DNA from: Mytilus galloprovincialis | Lineage: Eukaryota; Mollusca; Bivalvia; Mytilida; Mytilidae | NCBI RefSeq assembly: GCF_965363235.1 | Contig: NC_134847.1 | Coordinates: 57,568,439 to 57,632,438, forward strand | Length of the DNA: 64,000 nt | Direction of reading: 5' to 3' | Part shown: positions 32,787-44,867 of the stretch, piece by piece | How the letters are laid out: the number at the start of each line of letters is the position of its first letter | Numbering within the stretch: the stretch's first letter is position 1 | Made by a program: the position numbers and the translations under genes | The notes under the pieces: model-generated | Told to the model about the DNA's origin: nothing | Databases searched by the model: none | The model's input: the letters and a program-made list of their open reading frames with translations, nothing else

Positions 32787-35700
32787 GTAAAATTTCTGAA
32801 TATGATATTTACATGACAAGCTTTTTTAAAGTTCATTTATCACATATCGGATGTATACCTGTATAATTACACCTAAACTTTCTGTATGGGGCCAAACAAA
32901 AAAGTATGCGTGTGTTTACTGTCACATGCGGAATTTTTTAGGGTAGGTAGGTAGGGAATTGTTTTTTATCTAATTTTTTTTTTTACATTGAGTCTATGGG
33001 AGCAACATTGTGATTTTAACAGTGCTTTATCAAAAATGGTCAAACAAACTTTACGGTATGGGCCGGTAGTTTTAATAGTTATGATGTCTTTCCAGACGTC
33101 ATAATTATTTGGACTAGGGTATGGGATAAAAATTAGGATGAGGTAGGGGTACAGTAAACACACATACTTTTTTGTTTGGCCTCATACCAACAATGTCTAC
33201 AGTAAGATTGACATGGAAACGGGATAGTGCACAATGGAATTTTACAGTATGCAATAAGGAAGTGCACAATGCTGCATCTTTGGTTTGTGATTACTGCTTG
33301 GAGTGGTTTCACCAAAAATGCCTTGGACTAAAACCATGAAAACATGCCCGAAAAAACAACTTACTAAATTTGTAGAAACTGTCATTGTAAATAAAAGTTT
33401 AAAAAATCATGTGCAATATTGTGTAAATATCAAACAAAAGTTAATACATTTTCTCAGTCCCATTATACATTGCAGTCTTTCATGTTACAATATATTATAT
33501 AATGCAATGTAACTGTAGACACAAATATTATTGTTACATTCATAATTAATCGGTTCCTTACCCAATCCTGTACGTATTCTGGCAATTAAGTCACTACTGT
33601 AACAATAATTTTTTTATTATTGGTACATAATTTCCATGTAACTGTAGCCAGTGCCTACAAAAAATACTCTCCAACATACAAATAATATTTATTGTCCTCT
33701 TTTGTCTAAATAATCAAATATATCTATGGCATTTTTTTTCAGAGACAAGTGTGTGTAATTTCTATAGTTCAGAGATAAGGCCAACTAAAATTAATTAGTA
33801 GATTTTCATCCAAAGTTTTGAAAAAAATGGGGCGGGTGGGAGTATCTTATTTTTTAAATTTTATTCAATTTGAAACCTTCTTGTGGCGTGAACTTCATAT
33901 ATATGCAAGTGTTATAATTACAAAATTTAGCTTATACCATGTAAATGTTTAAACATGTATAAAGAATCGTACATAATTCTTGAATAAACATCTCTGATTT
34001 GCAACACGGACTGTTCTACATGCAATTGCTACTTTAGAAACATATTTTCAGCAAACAGTAAAACCATGGAGAAATTCTCTATTCATTTGACTACCAACCC
34101 CAAATTTATTTTGCTCTCTAAGCGATGGTTTGTAGTCCCCATAAACTTATGCAAATGCAATGGTATGCAGCACAAGTATTATGAATAAAATGAACACTCA
34201 AACAAGTGTTGCCAGGAATAGTAAAGTTGGCGCTTTTAAGATTCTCAAGTTATGCAAGAAGTGACACATATATAATTACATTGTAAATGGTATTTTGTGT
34301 TTTTAAACAAAAACAATAGCCATAGGTACATCTAAGGCAGCAACCATTTGATTTTCTGGGGGGGGGGCTATGGTTTTTTTTTTTCTGGACAAATTTTTTT
34401 TTTCGCCTGTGGCGAAAAACAATCTATTTTTTTCGCGACAAGTCGAAAACAATTTTTTTCTTTCAATTTTAGCATTACATATAGTGGCAGCTGAGGGTGA
34501 AACAAACAATTTTTTTTCTCAGAATCAATAACAAATTATTTTTTTTTCCAAAAACTGGAAACAAACTTTTTTTCTCCGAAAAAAACCATAGCCCCCCCCC
34601 CCCCCCCCCCGAAAATCAAATGGTTGCTGCCTAAGGGTTTTCTAGTACACAATGTGTATGTTTGCTGACTTTTTGAACTCTTTTTTTTCTACCAATTTGT
34701 TCCACGATTCTTGCACTTTGGAAATCATTCACAGCCCAAATTTGCTTACACAAAGCCAATGTATTATTAAATAAATCCACAATTTTCTGATGAAAGAAAT
34801 TTCCAATTTGTGACATACCGCGATTTGCGTTGGACACAGCGTATTTAATACTCGTAACCCGAATATTTCATGCCCTTCTGGTAATCTTTCTATATTCTCC
34901 GTAGATGATACTGTCATCATTGAGCAGCAGATTTTGTCAACATAATTGTTTTAAAGTACTCGAAACAAGAAATATGAAAACCGAAATTTTATAAACAGGA
35001 AGTTCGAATGAAACAAAATTATTGACGGTTACCGGTAACGGAAATGAATAAAATCCGGAAATCGTAAATTTTGCAAAATAAAAAAAAATCGGGGCGGGAC
35101 GATTTCAGAGGGGCTGGCGGGGATGAAAATCTATCAATTAATTTTAATTGGCCTAATGTGAAAAAAAGATCCAGTGGCGGATCCAGTGGGGGGGGGGGGG
35201 GTTCCGGGGTTGGAACCCCCCTTTTTTTGGCCTATCAATGCATTTGAATGGGGACATATGGTTGGAACCCACCCTTTTATCCTGGGTTGGGACCCCCCAT
35301 TTTTCAAATGGCTGGATCCACCCCTGAGATCTGTCTTAATACCAAATCCTGACAGGATAATCACAGTATATTTATCATTTTCATAACAGTGTGAACAAGC
35401 CCATTTCTTTGCACACTGAGGATATCAATTGACTGGGTCATATTACATGTAGGTGAACTTTATGTAATGCCCATTTGTTCAATCCTACATGTTATAAACA
35501 TTTAAAATGTGGGTTCACCAAAGGTTCTAAAAGCTAAATCACATAATACGAATAAATAGCAGAGGACTACACCTTGTGGATTGATTTAAAAATATTGAAT
35601 ACTTAAACTTTATTTTTTTTCTTATTGTGCACCTGCATATACTTTACTCTTTTATTCTATTTAAATCCTAATTGGCAGGCCTCTGACAGACTGAGTGAGC

Positions 35701-38700
35701 GTAAAATCACTGTTATTGGTAGCCTATGACAAACAAGTTAAAGATAAATGATTCAGAATTGTTATCAACATAAGTATTCATCCATAGCGGTTGTCCATGC
35801 TGTTATGAAAACAATTTTATATATTGGTAGAAGAATGTGAAATCATTACAGTAAAAGACAACTTAGTCATACATACAAACAAAACAATTGAGCTCCTTTT
35901 AATTTGTGGGGCCAGTTTGTTAATATTGATGGGACAAGTATGTAGAAAGTAGGCCTAGTTTGTCTGGGGAAATTTGGTTGTGAGTGAGTTTTTCAGCTTC
36001 ACCATGCAATTCATATGTCATATTACATGCTTTATATCTTTTACATATATATTTTACATTTAGGTGTTGGAAAGACTTCACTGGTACATTTAATGTGTCA
36101 TAATGAACCAAATTCTAATCCAGGTTATACTATTGGTTGTTCAGTAGAGGTCAAGGTAAGGATTCGAGACTACTTTTTGGGTAAAGATTGCATGAAAATG
36201 CAATATAAACCCTATAGCTATGTTACTGACTTGACATCTAAATCTTCCAAGGCTTATCACTACCTTTTTGATACACAATATAGTGCATTGATCATAACAA
36301 TCTATACATTCTATCTATGAACATTTCCAGATATTTATCAATCTAATATCTGTTCTGAAGATATACATTTGTAAATTATGTCATTGTTAAAGTCATCTTC
36401 AAAAATTGAGTTATCTCCCATTATCCAGAAATTTAGTTGAATCAACTACAACCAATACTTTATACAATGCAATATTTAATTTAACTTCCAACGGATAAAT
36501 TAACGCAATATTTACCGTTCAGTGCTTACAAGCAATTTGATTAAATGTTATTGTTGGTTAGTTTGTTGGTTAGTTTGTTTTTGTCTTGTAAAGCAAAATG
36601 AAGAAGAAATGTTTTCTGAAGCTTTAACATTAATAATATATATGACTCCCACTGATTAAAGTTCCATTTCTCTTCATAATGGTTTAAATAATCTCACTTT
36701 ATAGAAGTGAATCTAGAAATCTTTTTAAAATATGATATACATAAATTATGTTTTATATGAATGATTATATTTTATAGCTTCACGACTATAAAGCAGGAAC
36801 TCCATCAGAGAAAACTTACTTTACAGAATTATGGGATATAGGTGGATCATCCAGTCATCAGAACAGTAGATCAATATTTTACAATAATGTAAATGGTTAG
36901 TTTCTTCTTAAAAGTCTTCTCTTACACTAAAAATTTGTTGAGTTGTGAAATAAAATAATATAAACATTAAATGAAATTGAAAAAAGTGTCCTGTTTAACA
37001 GGATTTAAACTTATACAGTTTACTATGCTACCAGTGCTGAACAACATTTTGTCAATATTAAACACTATACATGTTTATCTGCATAAATTCTATGATTTCC
37101 CAAATCACTCACATCCAAGGCATAATTACTTATTAGCAGATAATTTATCCATACTGACAAACAACCGTTTTCAATCCCTTAGAAATTTTTAAATGAAATT
37201 TGAAAATAAAAAAAAAAATCTTGAGATTTTATACTTGTTGTGGTCACTTTGACATTCAGCTAAGATATTTATATATCAATGAGACAGCAAAAATCAAGAA
37301 GAATTTGTAAATTTTCCCTGTTTGATATTCCAGAGTTATGGACCTTAAAAGTTTTTTTCAGTCTTGCAACAATTTCACACAAAGGGTGTGTCTTATGCTA
37401 CTCCCTTCCCAAAGCTGTTTTTTCATACGTTTTTTTTATTACTATCATTGCATTTTTTAATAGAGCCATATGGTTTGACCCCCCCTTTTGAAAATGACTT
37501 GATCCGCCCCTGATAATTTAGCCTATTTACTTGTATTACTTAATTGTTAGTGAAAGGATTTAACTATTATTTTGATATTTTACTGCAGGTATAATTCTAG
37601 TCCATGACTTGACCAACAGAAAATCTCATCAAAACCTCAGAAAATGGCTTGGTGAGGTTCTCAATAAAAATGATGCAAAAGATTTCAACAATGGGTAAGA
37701 AATATTTATATGACTCCTCTTTAGTAGTGACATAAGAAGATTGTTATTATACCTCAAATCAATTATTGGATGGTAAACTGCAATTAACTTGGAAAACTAA
37801 AAAAATATATGAATTTATCTTAACCATGTTACACAGCTTTAAAAAAAACAAGTCACAATATTTTAAATTACTTTCCCTAATTTTACAACATGTACAACCA
37901 ACATTTATTCGTTATCTTCTATAATACACGTACTAGCTGACATGCAAAAACAGTCATCGGATGCCATTATCAGGGATTGAAATTATTGTTGGTCAGCCCC
38001 CATATTTGAAACCTTTCTTTTCTTGGAGGAAACTGTTGATTTTTTAAATTGAAAACTCCAGATCTTACAATTACAAAACTTGAGTATGATAATCATACTA
38101 AGTCTCCGAAATCTAAATACTGGATTTTAGTGTTTTTAGCACTAATATTTACTCTGTGTACTCAGTAAAAATTTATGAATGGATGGTCAGGACCTCCATA
38201 TCTTTACATTGACACTTTAAGCAAATTTGAACCCTTGATTATTGGCTTGACTATTACAGTTTTGAAAAAGATAGAAATGCTGATTTTGAATGTTGGTCAT
38301 TTTCTAAAGCCAATCCCCCTTAGTCAATATCTCTGATCATTTCATTTGAAACTGCTATTAAAATGAGAGACTAAAAATAATAACTTTTTATCTATCTGTT
38401 CTGATCTTTTATAGGTATGATTTTGACCCAGAACAGTTTGCTGGTAACCAGATCCCTATACTGGTAGTAGGAACTAAGGCTGACCTTGCCCAGACCTTGA
38501 GAGAAAAGGTCATATCAAGGTCATCTTCCATAGCAGAAGAATGTGGTGCTGATGAAATGAACTTGGTGAGAAAAATTGATGAAAAATGATTTAAATTAAA
38601 TGTTAAAATCAAACACTTGGACTAAAATAAATGTGGCTCTTTAAGTTTCATAACATTTTGTCAAAATCTTTACTTTGTCATATGACAAAAATATAAAAAT

Positions 38701-41700
38701 TTCAAACAATAGATATAGGAAGATGTGGTGTGAGTGCCAATGAGACAACTCTCCATCCAAATAACAATGTTAAAAAAGTAAACCATTATAGGTCAATGTA
38801 CGGCCTTCAACACAGAGCCTTGGCTCACACCAAACAACAAGCTATAAAGGGCCCCAAAATTACTAGTGTAAAACCATTCAAACGGGAAAACCAAGGTCTA
38901 ATCTATATAATATAAAAAAACGAGAAACGAGAACATGTATAAATTACATAAACAAACGACAACTACTGTACATCAGATTCCTGACTTAGTGCAAACATTT
39001 GCATTGGGATTAAACGTTTTAATGGATCCAAACCTTCTTCCTTTTTCTGAAACAATAGTAAAACACACGATAAAATATCAATTGACAGGCTTAACTCAAT
39101 CAAAAAACGTACATTTATACACTATGAACGAATAAATTTGATCTGCGATAACTGAATGCAAATGCACAGTTATTAAAATATTAGGGACAAACATTCAAGG
39201 CCAAAAAGCAAACAAACAAGTCCAAACAAAGCCATGTCAAGACAACACTTCGAAGTATTTAACCTTTCGAAAATATTCACATTAGAAAAAAAAAACGGTT
39301 AAAAAAAAATACAGTTAAATCTTGAAGTTTATACAAATGTAGTAAGAAGAAGTGAAGCTTAGAAAATATTACATATTTTATCAGAAATCATTTAATTGGA
39401 TATATATAGCAATTAAATGAGTTTGACCAACTCTTATTTTGATCATTGAGAAGCTAAATGCAGTCTGATTCAAACCAACTCTCACTATCCACTTGCACTT
39501 ACATACACATGTGGAAAGTGAGGGCAGGTTTTAATCAGACTGAGCTTAGTATTTTCCATCAGTAAAATGTAATTAAAAATTTTATTTTATCTCCCTTTAG
39601 TCTTATGTACCACATTGAATTGCATTTATGTGCTAAATAATATCATGGTTTCCCAGCTTCTTAGGGTTATTTGTTTTGATGGGTTACTTTCTCACTTATT
39701 TATGTCATAAATCTTCTTTTATTCATACCTTTAATAATTATAATAAAGCCTACCTAAATTCATTTTCGTACTTTATCTATACATGTTATATTTGCAGTAA
39801 CTTACTTCTAGTAAATACACTTGTATAATACTAAGTATCTGCTCAACGTATTTGACGTCACAAAGACATGATACGGAATAATATTAAGAGCTGAACAGAG
39901 TGATATAGACGGAGGGACGACCGATAATACTAAGTATCTGCTCTTTGGTTGGGTTGTTATCTCTTTAAAATATTCCCCATTTCCAAATTCAGTTTTATAA
40001 GTTATCTATTATTACTTTTTTTGTTGGTTATTATTATTATCAGAGGTACTTTACGGTTGTGATATGATATACTATTTATTTTCAAGTAAAGAATTCACAA
40101 TTGCATGTTTTATTTTTCAGGATTGCAACGACTGTAAATGTCTATCACCAGGTTCAACAAATGCTGTAAAAATGTCCAGATTTTTTGATAAGGTATGAAG
40201 CTAAAATGCAATTGAAACTACCCAGTACAGAGCAGAGCCTTGATTTATTGATAATGCAAATAGCTATATTACAGTAAACAATGTAAAACAGTTTTGCAGT
40301 TAATCTTAACCTGAAAAAGTGTTCTGATAGAGAATTGTCTAACCTAGCTTGATAATTAAAAAAAAAATGCCAGGTGAGGTCATCTGTGACCTATTTTTTC
40401 ATTGTTCAATTAATGACTAAATTGAATTCTAAGTACTTTTTCCTAGTCTAGGTTAAGTTCAGCTATATTTGGTATATAGAATCATTGGAAGATAAACATG
40501 TGTGTCTGATGGGGTACCTGAACGTGACCTGTTCATTGTTCAATGATCAATATACAATTGTTTTCTCAGTCATATGCATATATGTTTACTTTCTTTGTGC
40601 TACAATAGATACATGTCTGTCTGGCAATGATCAGCATTTGGTTTACATGATTATGTCAGTTCATGTATCACAGCTAAGGTGATTTTAAAATTGGTCAACT
40701 ATATTTAATTTGAAGAATTATTGTGAGGTTCACATGTCAGTATAGAAATATTTACACTTGTTACCAAATTTGTCCACCAGTACTTAAAATTGCACACATT
40801 CCCTTAAAATTTGACATCACAATTTTTAAAAGTTTGACTTCATAATCAAAAAGTGATTGTTGCTTGACGTGAAAAGGTTATTCATAGACAGATCATAGGT
40901 CATTTGGAGACAAAGTTCAGCTTAATACCAAAATACAATTTAAGTTTTAAAATTAAGTTCCGGAATAGGATGAATAATCATCATCAAATCTCAGGAAATA
41001 AGCGTAATGCCGAAAAATTGCAGGCAATAACTTAATGCCTAGGCGTTAGCTTATTGCCTAGGATTTAAGCTTAATGCCTAATTTCATTTATTGCCGCTAA
41101 CATATACATGTCTATTCTTGAACTGTAAGACTTCCAACCTATTATTCAGTCATGATCTTTGAAGTAGGCTAGAATACTGGAGTGAAGTTTAAAATATGAA
41201 AAGGAAACAAAATGTTCATGATTTATAAATATAGTCTTACAATATATATTTGCAGGTCACTGAAAGGAGATTCTACAGTCATCAAATGTCACATAATCAG
41301 GTACTTAAAGTTAGAATTATTTAGATGTTATAAGTGTAAGAAAAGTTATATACCATCATGACATATAACAACATAATACCTCCCCCCTATAAATGAAATA
41401 TTAGACATGTCCTGAAGTTGCTGATATTACATGTGGACAATATTTCTGTCTCTGTTGCACGAGATATTATATCTTAATTTTCAAAAACATAAATTAAAGA
41501 CTTCAACAGTTCTAAATAGGGATAAAATTATTTGCTGTCTAAATAGACATAAGTATGCACATGTATTTTGTAAAGGAACATCAGCTGAAAGTCCAACATC
41601 AAACAGCCAGTGGATGTGACCTTTCTATTTTAGTGAGGGACACAATGACCAAGTGGTTTAAGTTTTTTATCCTCAGTGAACCACTTGTAACATAAATTTG

Positions 41701-44700
41701 AAGTATTGCGTAAACAAAGCCCTCTTGGTGAGGTATTTTTTACCTTTATCTAAATGACAAGCAGTGCCAATTTTCTTGCAGAAGGTCCCTGGTTATCTCA
41801 AGGTACCATGGTTTCCTCTATCAATAAAAAGTAGCCACAATGATGTGACCAAGTTTAATGAATGTGGCATTTAACACCAGCAAACTTACAATTCATTTTA
41901 TTTCAAGAACTAAAGTCATTTAAATTAGTTTTCACAATTATCCTAATTAAAATTGACATGGTAACAAAACAAACTTTTTTATTTAGATATTTTTTAATCA
42001 GTTATATTTAAAACAGATGAAAGTACTTTAATCTGTAATAAAATGATGGAAATTTCAGTTAGCAATTGTGATATCAAAAAGAAGATAATTAAATTATTGC
42101 ACATGCTTATTTAAAAAAATGTTTACTTTTATCAATACTGACTGTTCATTAGATGTTCTTTAGCAAGATTTCAAATAGACAAGGGCTAGGCTTGCAGAAA
42201 ATACCACATTCATGGTTTTAGTCCTAAACTTATATTCACAAAACAAAGTTTTAAATACATAAATCTTGGTTGTTCAAAAAAAAATCCAAATAAAATTGAG
42301 AATGTAAATGGGTAATGTGTAAAAGAGACAACAACTCGACCAAAGAGCAGACAACAGCCAAAGGGTCTTCAATGCTGCAAGAAACTCCTGCACCCGGATG
42401 CATACTTAACCTGGCCCCTAAACAAAAATGTATACTAGTTCAGTGATAATGGACCTCATACTAAACCCTGAAATATACACAAGAAACTAAAATTAAGAAT
42501 CATACAAGACTAACGAAGGCCAGGTGCTCCTGACTTGGGACAGGTGTGGAAACCTGCTTTTTCGGTCATTCAATAATTCCTACTGAGTGTCAATAATTGA
42601 TAGAATTAAATTTTCAACTGTCTAGTAACTTGTTTTTCATGATAAAATCTAGACTTTGATCATTAACTTTTAAAAAACACTCGAAGCAATAAGGAATTAC
42701 ATTACCGTTGCAGTTTGGCAATGTTATTAAAAGTAAGTATGTTAATAAACATTTTATGTATATCTATAGTACTTGTGGTAAAACTGTCATATTTGTTTGT
42801 ACAACTACTGTGGAATCATTTATTTTAGTGTGTACCAATTTTCATGAATTGAAGAAAATTTTGTTTTTAGTGGATATTTAATGTCATTGTAATATTTTAG
42901 TCTGCCGACACTCTCATTAAAATTTGTACCTCTTTAAGCATTAAAACTTTTGTTCACCTGAATGACACATTTACCCACGAAACCCATGAAAATTGGTTTA
43001 TCATGAATAATATTGAATCCACAGTAAACAAATAAAATCCTAGATTTTCAAATTCATTAATTATTTGAGATTTCAGATGATTTTGACCTAGAATCCTTTA
43101 CAATTTTAACCAAAAGAAATTGAAGGCCCAGTGCCAATTGGGCTTTGTCTAAAATAAAGCTATATATTCAACAGAAATATCCCTTTTTAGAATAACCTTT
43201 CAAAATCTTACTCATAAATTGTTCCTTTTTTATCCATTTAACAAATATGACAGTAACACCACGGGTACATGTATGTGTGAAGATAAAGAGCTTATAAGAT
43301 CTAGAGTGTGAGATTTTATTTTTATTTTTTACAACAGCCAGAATATCGTCGTAAGAATTTATTTATTGCATTTACTCTGCATAAGACTATTGTGAAAGTT
43401 TACTCTAATGGAAAATAACATAATACTTCCCAAACACTAGCCTTTTTAGTTTGTTTCTTGAATAGTCTTTTGAATTTTAGTTATCCATAATATACAGTTA
43501 GTGTTGGTTGCTTTGCAAGACATTACTTTGTTGTACTTGTTCAGAAATTCAGCTCACCCCAAAATAGGTGGCAGGGGCGGATCAAGCCATTTTAAAAAGG
43601 GGGGGTCCCAACCCAGTATTTGTCCCCACTGAAATGCATTGATCTGCCAAAAAAAAAGGGTGTTCACACCCCTGGAACTTTAAACATACAATGTGGTGCC
43701 TTTTGAAGCTAATCAAACAAGCCACTTTGAGATATTGTTTTCCTGAAGAAAAAAAAGTTATTTTACAATTTAACCTAAAATGCAAAATCATCTATTTTTA
43801 AATTACAAATATTTTGTCCAGTGACTTTCTGTTCTTGTTTAACCATAATGACACCAAAAAATTGACAAGACAAACAACTGATATATTGTAACACATAAAA
43901 GGGAAAAATAAAATAAAGAAATTTTTAAGATAAAATAGCATTTGGTTATTCAGTATCAAAAATGAGGTTGGTACCAGTATTCAAGCTCTCCTCTTGTTCA
44001 AAAATTTCTGAATATAGATCTTTTTCTAATTATTAAAATAATTGGATTTTGGTAAGATCTGACTTTCAAATCAATTTTTTACTACAATATGTACATGTAC
44101 AGTTGAAATATTCTGTGAGGATAAATCTATTTATAGCATTATGTCCTGCTGATTTTAATACTAAGTGTGCATGTCAACAGGCATGAATTGGTTATGGTGT
44201 GTTGTGTGTATGTATGTGTAGTGCATGTATTTTAGTGTGGAATTCTCACAAATAAAATATATTTGTTTTTATGTGTAATTATATATAAGTTCACCTGATA
44301 CTCAGATTTAGACTTATATAAATAATTTTAAAATTTACCAATTAGGTACATACCGGTATGTATATAAGCATGTTTTATCCGAGATATATATGTCTCTGGT
44401 ATTATACAACAGATTCTCTCAAATACATTTCAATATAGCCTTTTTGTGCTGATGCAGCATAAAACAATCACCTATCAATCAAATAGTCAACATATATCAG
44501 TTATGATAAAACATTAACCCTACAGATAATTATTGGTTTTGTAGAGGTCACAATCATAGGTTGGAGAATTTGTATGGGGAGGTCCAAATAATCATCGACC
44601 AAACCCACAATGACACACAAACTTTTCAGCCAAAGTTAAAGATTATGTTGTTATTCATTCTATATGGAGAATTCTTATTGTGTGATCAGAGATTTAATAG

Positions 44701-44786
44701 CTTACAATATTCATTTTGTGTTTCAGGGACACCTTGCACCTACAGAGAGAAGGCGGGGACATATGAAGATGTTTCATAATGATTGA
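32732..44786 (+). CDS. RABL3: Rab-like protein 3 (RABL3), eight coding exons, 232 residues
   Basis: Joined exons 32732-32786, 36064-36155, 36778-36895, 37589-37694, 38415-38565, 40121-40192, 41256-41300 and 44727-44786 give 699 nt in one frame with GT/AG junctions throughout. The Ras-type GTPase fold shows G1 GDSGVGKT (16-23), the family motif [10 protein letters not shown] around switch I, WDIGG (68-72) at G3, VGTKAD (142-147) at G4 and SPGSTNAVK (183-191) near G5. The glutamine usual after G3 in Rabs is replaced, as in RABL3 generally. There is no C-terminal prenylation cysteine motif: the protein ends in basic [12 protein letters not shown], also typical. Human RABL3 has 236 residues. The family is linked to Ras-pathway regulation and cell proliferation. 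The ATG is chosen because the frame runs directly into KIIVVGDSG. Confidence 0.95.
33225..33346 (+). pseudogene. PHD-finger-like coding fragment in RABL3 intron 1
   Basis: About 40 codons ending in TGA read like the second half of a PHD zinc finger: [20 protein letters not shown], then [10 protein letters not shown]. The C-x2-C, W-F-H-x2-C spacing is right, but the first ligand pair keeps only one Cys. Similar PHD-like modules occur in mobile-element proteins of molluscs. No continuation is seen on either side, so it is treated as a relict. Confidence 0.4.
34336..34631. mobile_element. PIF/Harbinger-like miniature element 1, 296 bp
   Basis: Inverted ends GGCAGCAACCATTTGATTTT and its near-perfect complement, each followed by a run of G (or C on the other side). 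TAA flanks both sides (34333-34335 and 34632-34634). The interior is T-rich with repeated AACAATTTTTTTC-type units. The ends resemble those of the element at 52607-52905. Confidence 0.85.
34819..34920 (-). pseudogene. Coding-looking first exon inside an inverted-repeat element
   Basis: Minus strand: ATG ATG at 34920, 34 codons with coding-like composition ([20 protein letters not shown] and onwards), then a strong donor GCG|GTATGT. A second frame directly downstream (34837-34680) also reads like protein, for example [20 protein letters not shown]. The two could be joined by a frameshift or by splicing. I do not recognise either. It lies in RABL3 intron 1, antisense to RABL3, and within an element that has a target duplication, so it may be a gene piece captured by a transposon. 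Confidence 0.35.
35172..35326. mobile_element. 155-bp miniature inverted-repeat element, copy 2
   Basis: Same family as 3679-3834: ends CAGTGGCGGATCCAG and CTGGATCCACCCCTG, with long G and C runs inside. AGATC flanks both sides (35167-35171 and 35327-35331), again 5 bp. Confidence 0.88.
36064..36155 (+). CDS. RABL3: RABL3 coding exon 2
   Basis: Residues 19-49, completing [15 protein letters not shown] and [10 protein letters not shown]. Acceptor ATTTAG|GTG, donor AAG|GTAAGG. The preceding intron (3.3 kb) holds several mobile elements. Confidence 0.95.
36778..36895 (+). CDS. RABL3: RABL3 coding exon 3
   Basis: Residues 50-88 plus one base: [20 protein letters not shown], then [18 protein letters not shown]. 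Acceptor TTATAG|CTT, donor AATG|GTTAGT. Confidence 0.95.
37466..37512. mobile_element. 5-bp-duplication miniature element, end fragment
   Basis: Only one end survives: CCCCCCTTTTGAAAATGACT followed by TGATCCGCCCCTG. In RABL3 intron 3. Confidence 0.6.
37589..37694 (+). CDS. RABL3: RABL3 coding exon 4
   Basis: Residues 89 (shared codon) to 123, with [19 protein letters not shown], matching the human [18 protein letters not shown]. Acceptor CTGCAG|GT, donor ATGG|GTAAGA. Confidence 0.95.
38415..38565 (+). CDS. RABL3: RABL3 coding exon 5
   Basis: Residues 124 (shared codon) to 174, with [20 protein letters not shown] and KADL, the nucleotide-specificity segment. Acceptor TTATAG|G, donor TTG|GTGAGA. 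Confidence 0.95.
38712..39130 (-). repeat. Family F repeat, diverged copy in RABL3 intron 5
   Basis: Reverse orientation, from GTGAGTGCCAATGAGACAAC through GTACGGCCTTCAACACAGAG to AACAAACGACAACTACTG and beyond. Open frames across it are repeat translations. Confidence 0.75.
39935..40010 (+). repeat. Family G repeat fragment in RABL3 intron 5
   Basis: CTGCTCTTTGGTTGGGTTGT followed by ATTCCCCATTTCCAAATTCA, as at 31960-32125. Confidence 0.6.
40121..40192 (+). CDS. RABL3: RABL3 coding exon 6
   Basis: Residues 175-198, with a Cys-rich DCNDCKC start and [16 protein letters not shown], matching human SSNAVKLSRFFDK. Acceptor TTTCAG|GAT, donor AAG|GTATGA. Confidence 0.93.
40990..41095. repeat. Short repeat of TTAATGCCTAGG units
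   Basis: Alternating TTAATGCC, GCCTAGGC-like and GGCATTA-like words in both orientations within 100 bp of RABL3 intron 6. Self-complementary, so it can fold. Confidence 0.6.
41256..41300 (+). CDS. RABL3: RABL3 coding exon 7 (45 bp)
   Basis: Residues 199-213 ([15 protein letters not shown]), matching the human VIEKRYFLREGNQ region. Acceptor TTGCAG|GTC, donor CAG|GTACTT. Confidence 0.85.
42292..42550 (-). repeat. Family G repeat in RABL3 intron 7
   Basis: The longest copy in the window: AAATGGGTAATGTGTAAAAG, GACAACAACTCGACCAAAGA, then about 190 bp ending near GCTCCTGACTTGGGACAGG. Confidence 0.7.
42808..43024. mobile_element. Tc1/mariner-like miniature element, copy 2, RABL3 intron 7
   Basis: 217 bp with inverted ends CTGTGGAATCATTTATTTTA and the complement of ATATTGAATCCACAG, flanked by TA on both sides. 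Same family as 19734-19933. Confidence 0.78.
43572..43680. mobile_element. 5-bp-duplication miniature element, truncated copy
   Basis: Starts CAGGGGCGGATCAAG, has the GGGGGGGTCCCAACCC and GATCTGCCAAAA blocks, but lacks the right terminal repeat. In RABL3 intron 7. Confidence 0.65.
44727..44786 (+). CDS. RABL3: RABL3 coding exon 8 with stop
   Basis: Residues 214-232 ([19 protein letters not shown]) and TGA at 44784-44786. Acceptor TTTCAG|GGA. The C-terminus is poorly conserved across animals, so this exon rests on frame, splice signal and length. A possible poly(A) signal AATAAA follows at about 45642. Confidence 0.75.
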   Translation, partial: GHLAPTERRRGHMKMFHND

Positions 44787-44867
44787 TTGTTATATATGAT
44801 GCTGAATGATACATGTAAAATGTTTACATTTGTCAAGGCCTCAAGGCACATTATTTTTTTGTTTTTG

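Larger units (their letters stand above)
33779..35153. mobile_element. 1.4-kb inverted-repeat element with TAA target duplication
   Basis: Ends GGCCAACTAAAATTAATTAG and the complement of TTAATTTTAATTGGCC; similarity continues through GATTTTCATCC and a G-rich run. TAA flanks both sides (33776-33778 and 35154-35156), as in PIF/Harbinger elements. Inside lie a complete smaller miniature element (34336-34631) and a coding-looking exon on the minus strand (34819-34920). No transposase is seen. Confidence 0.65.
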
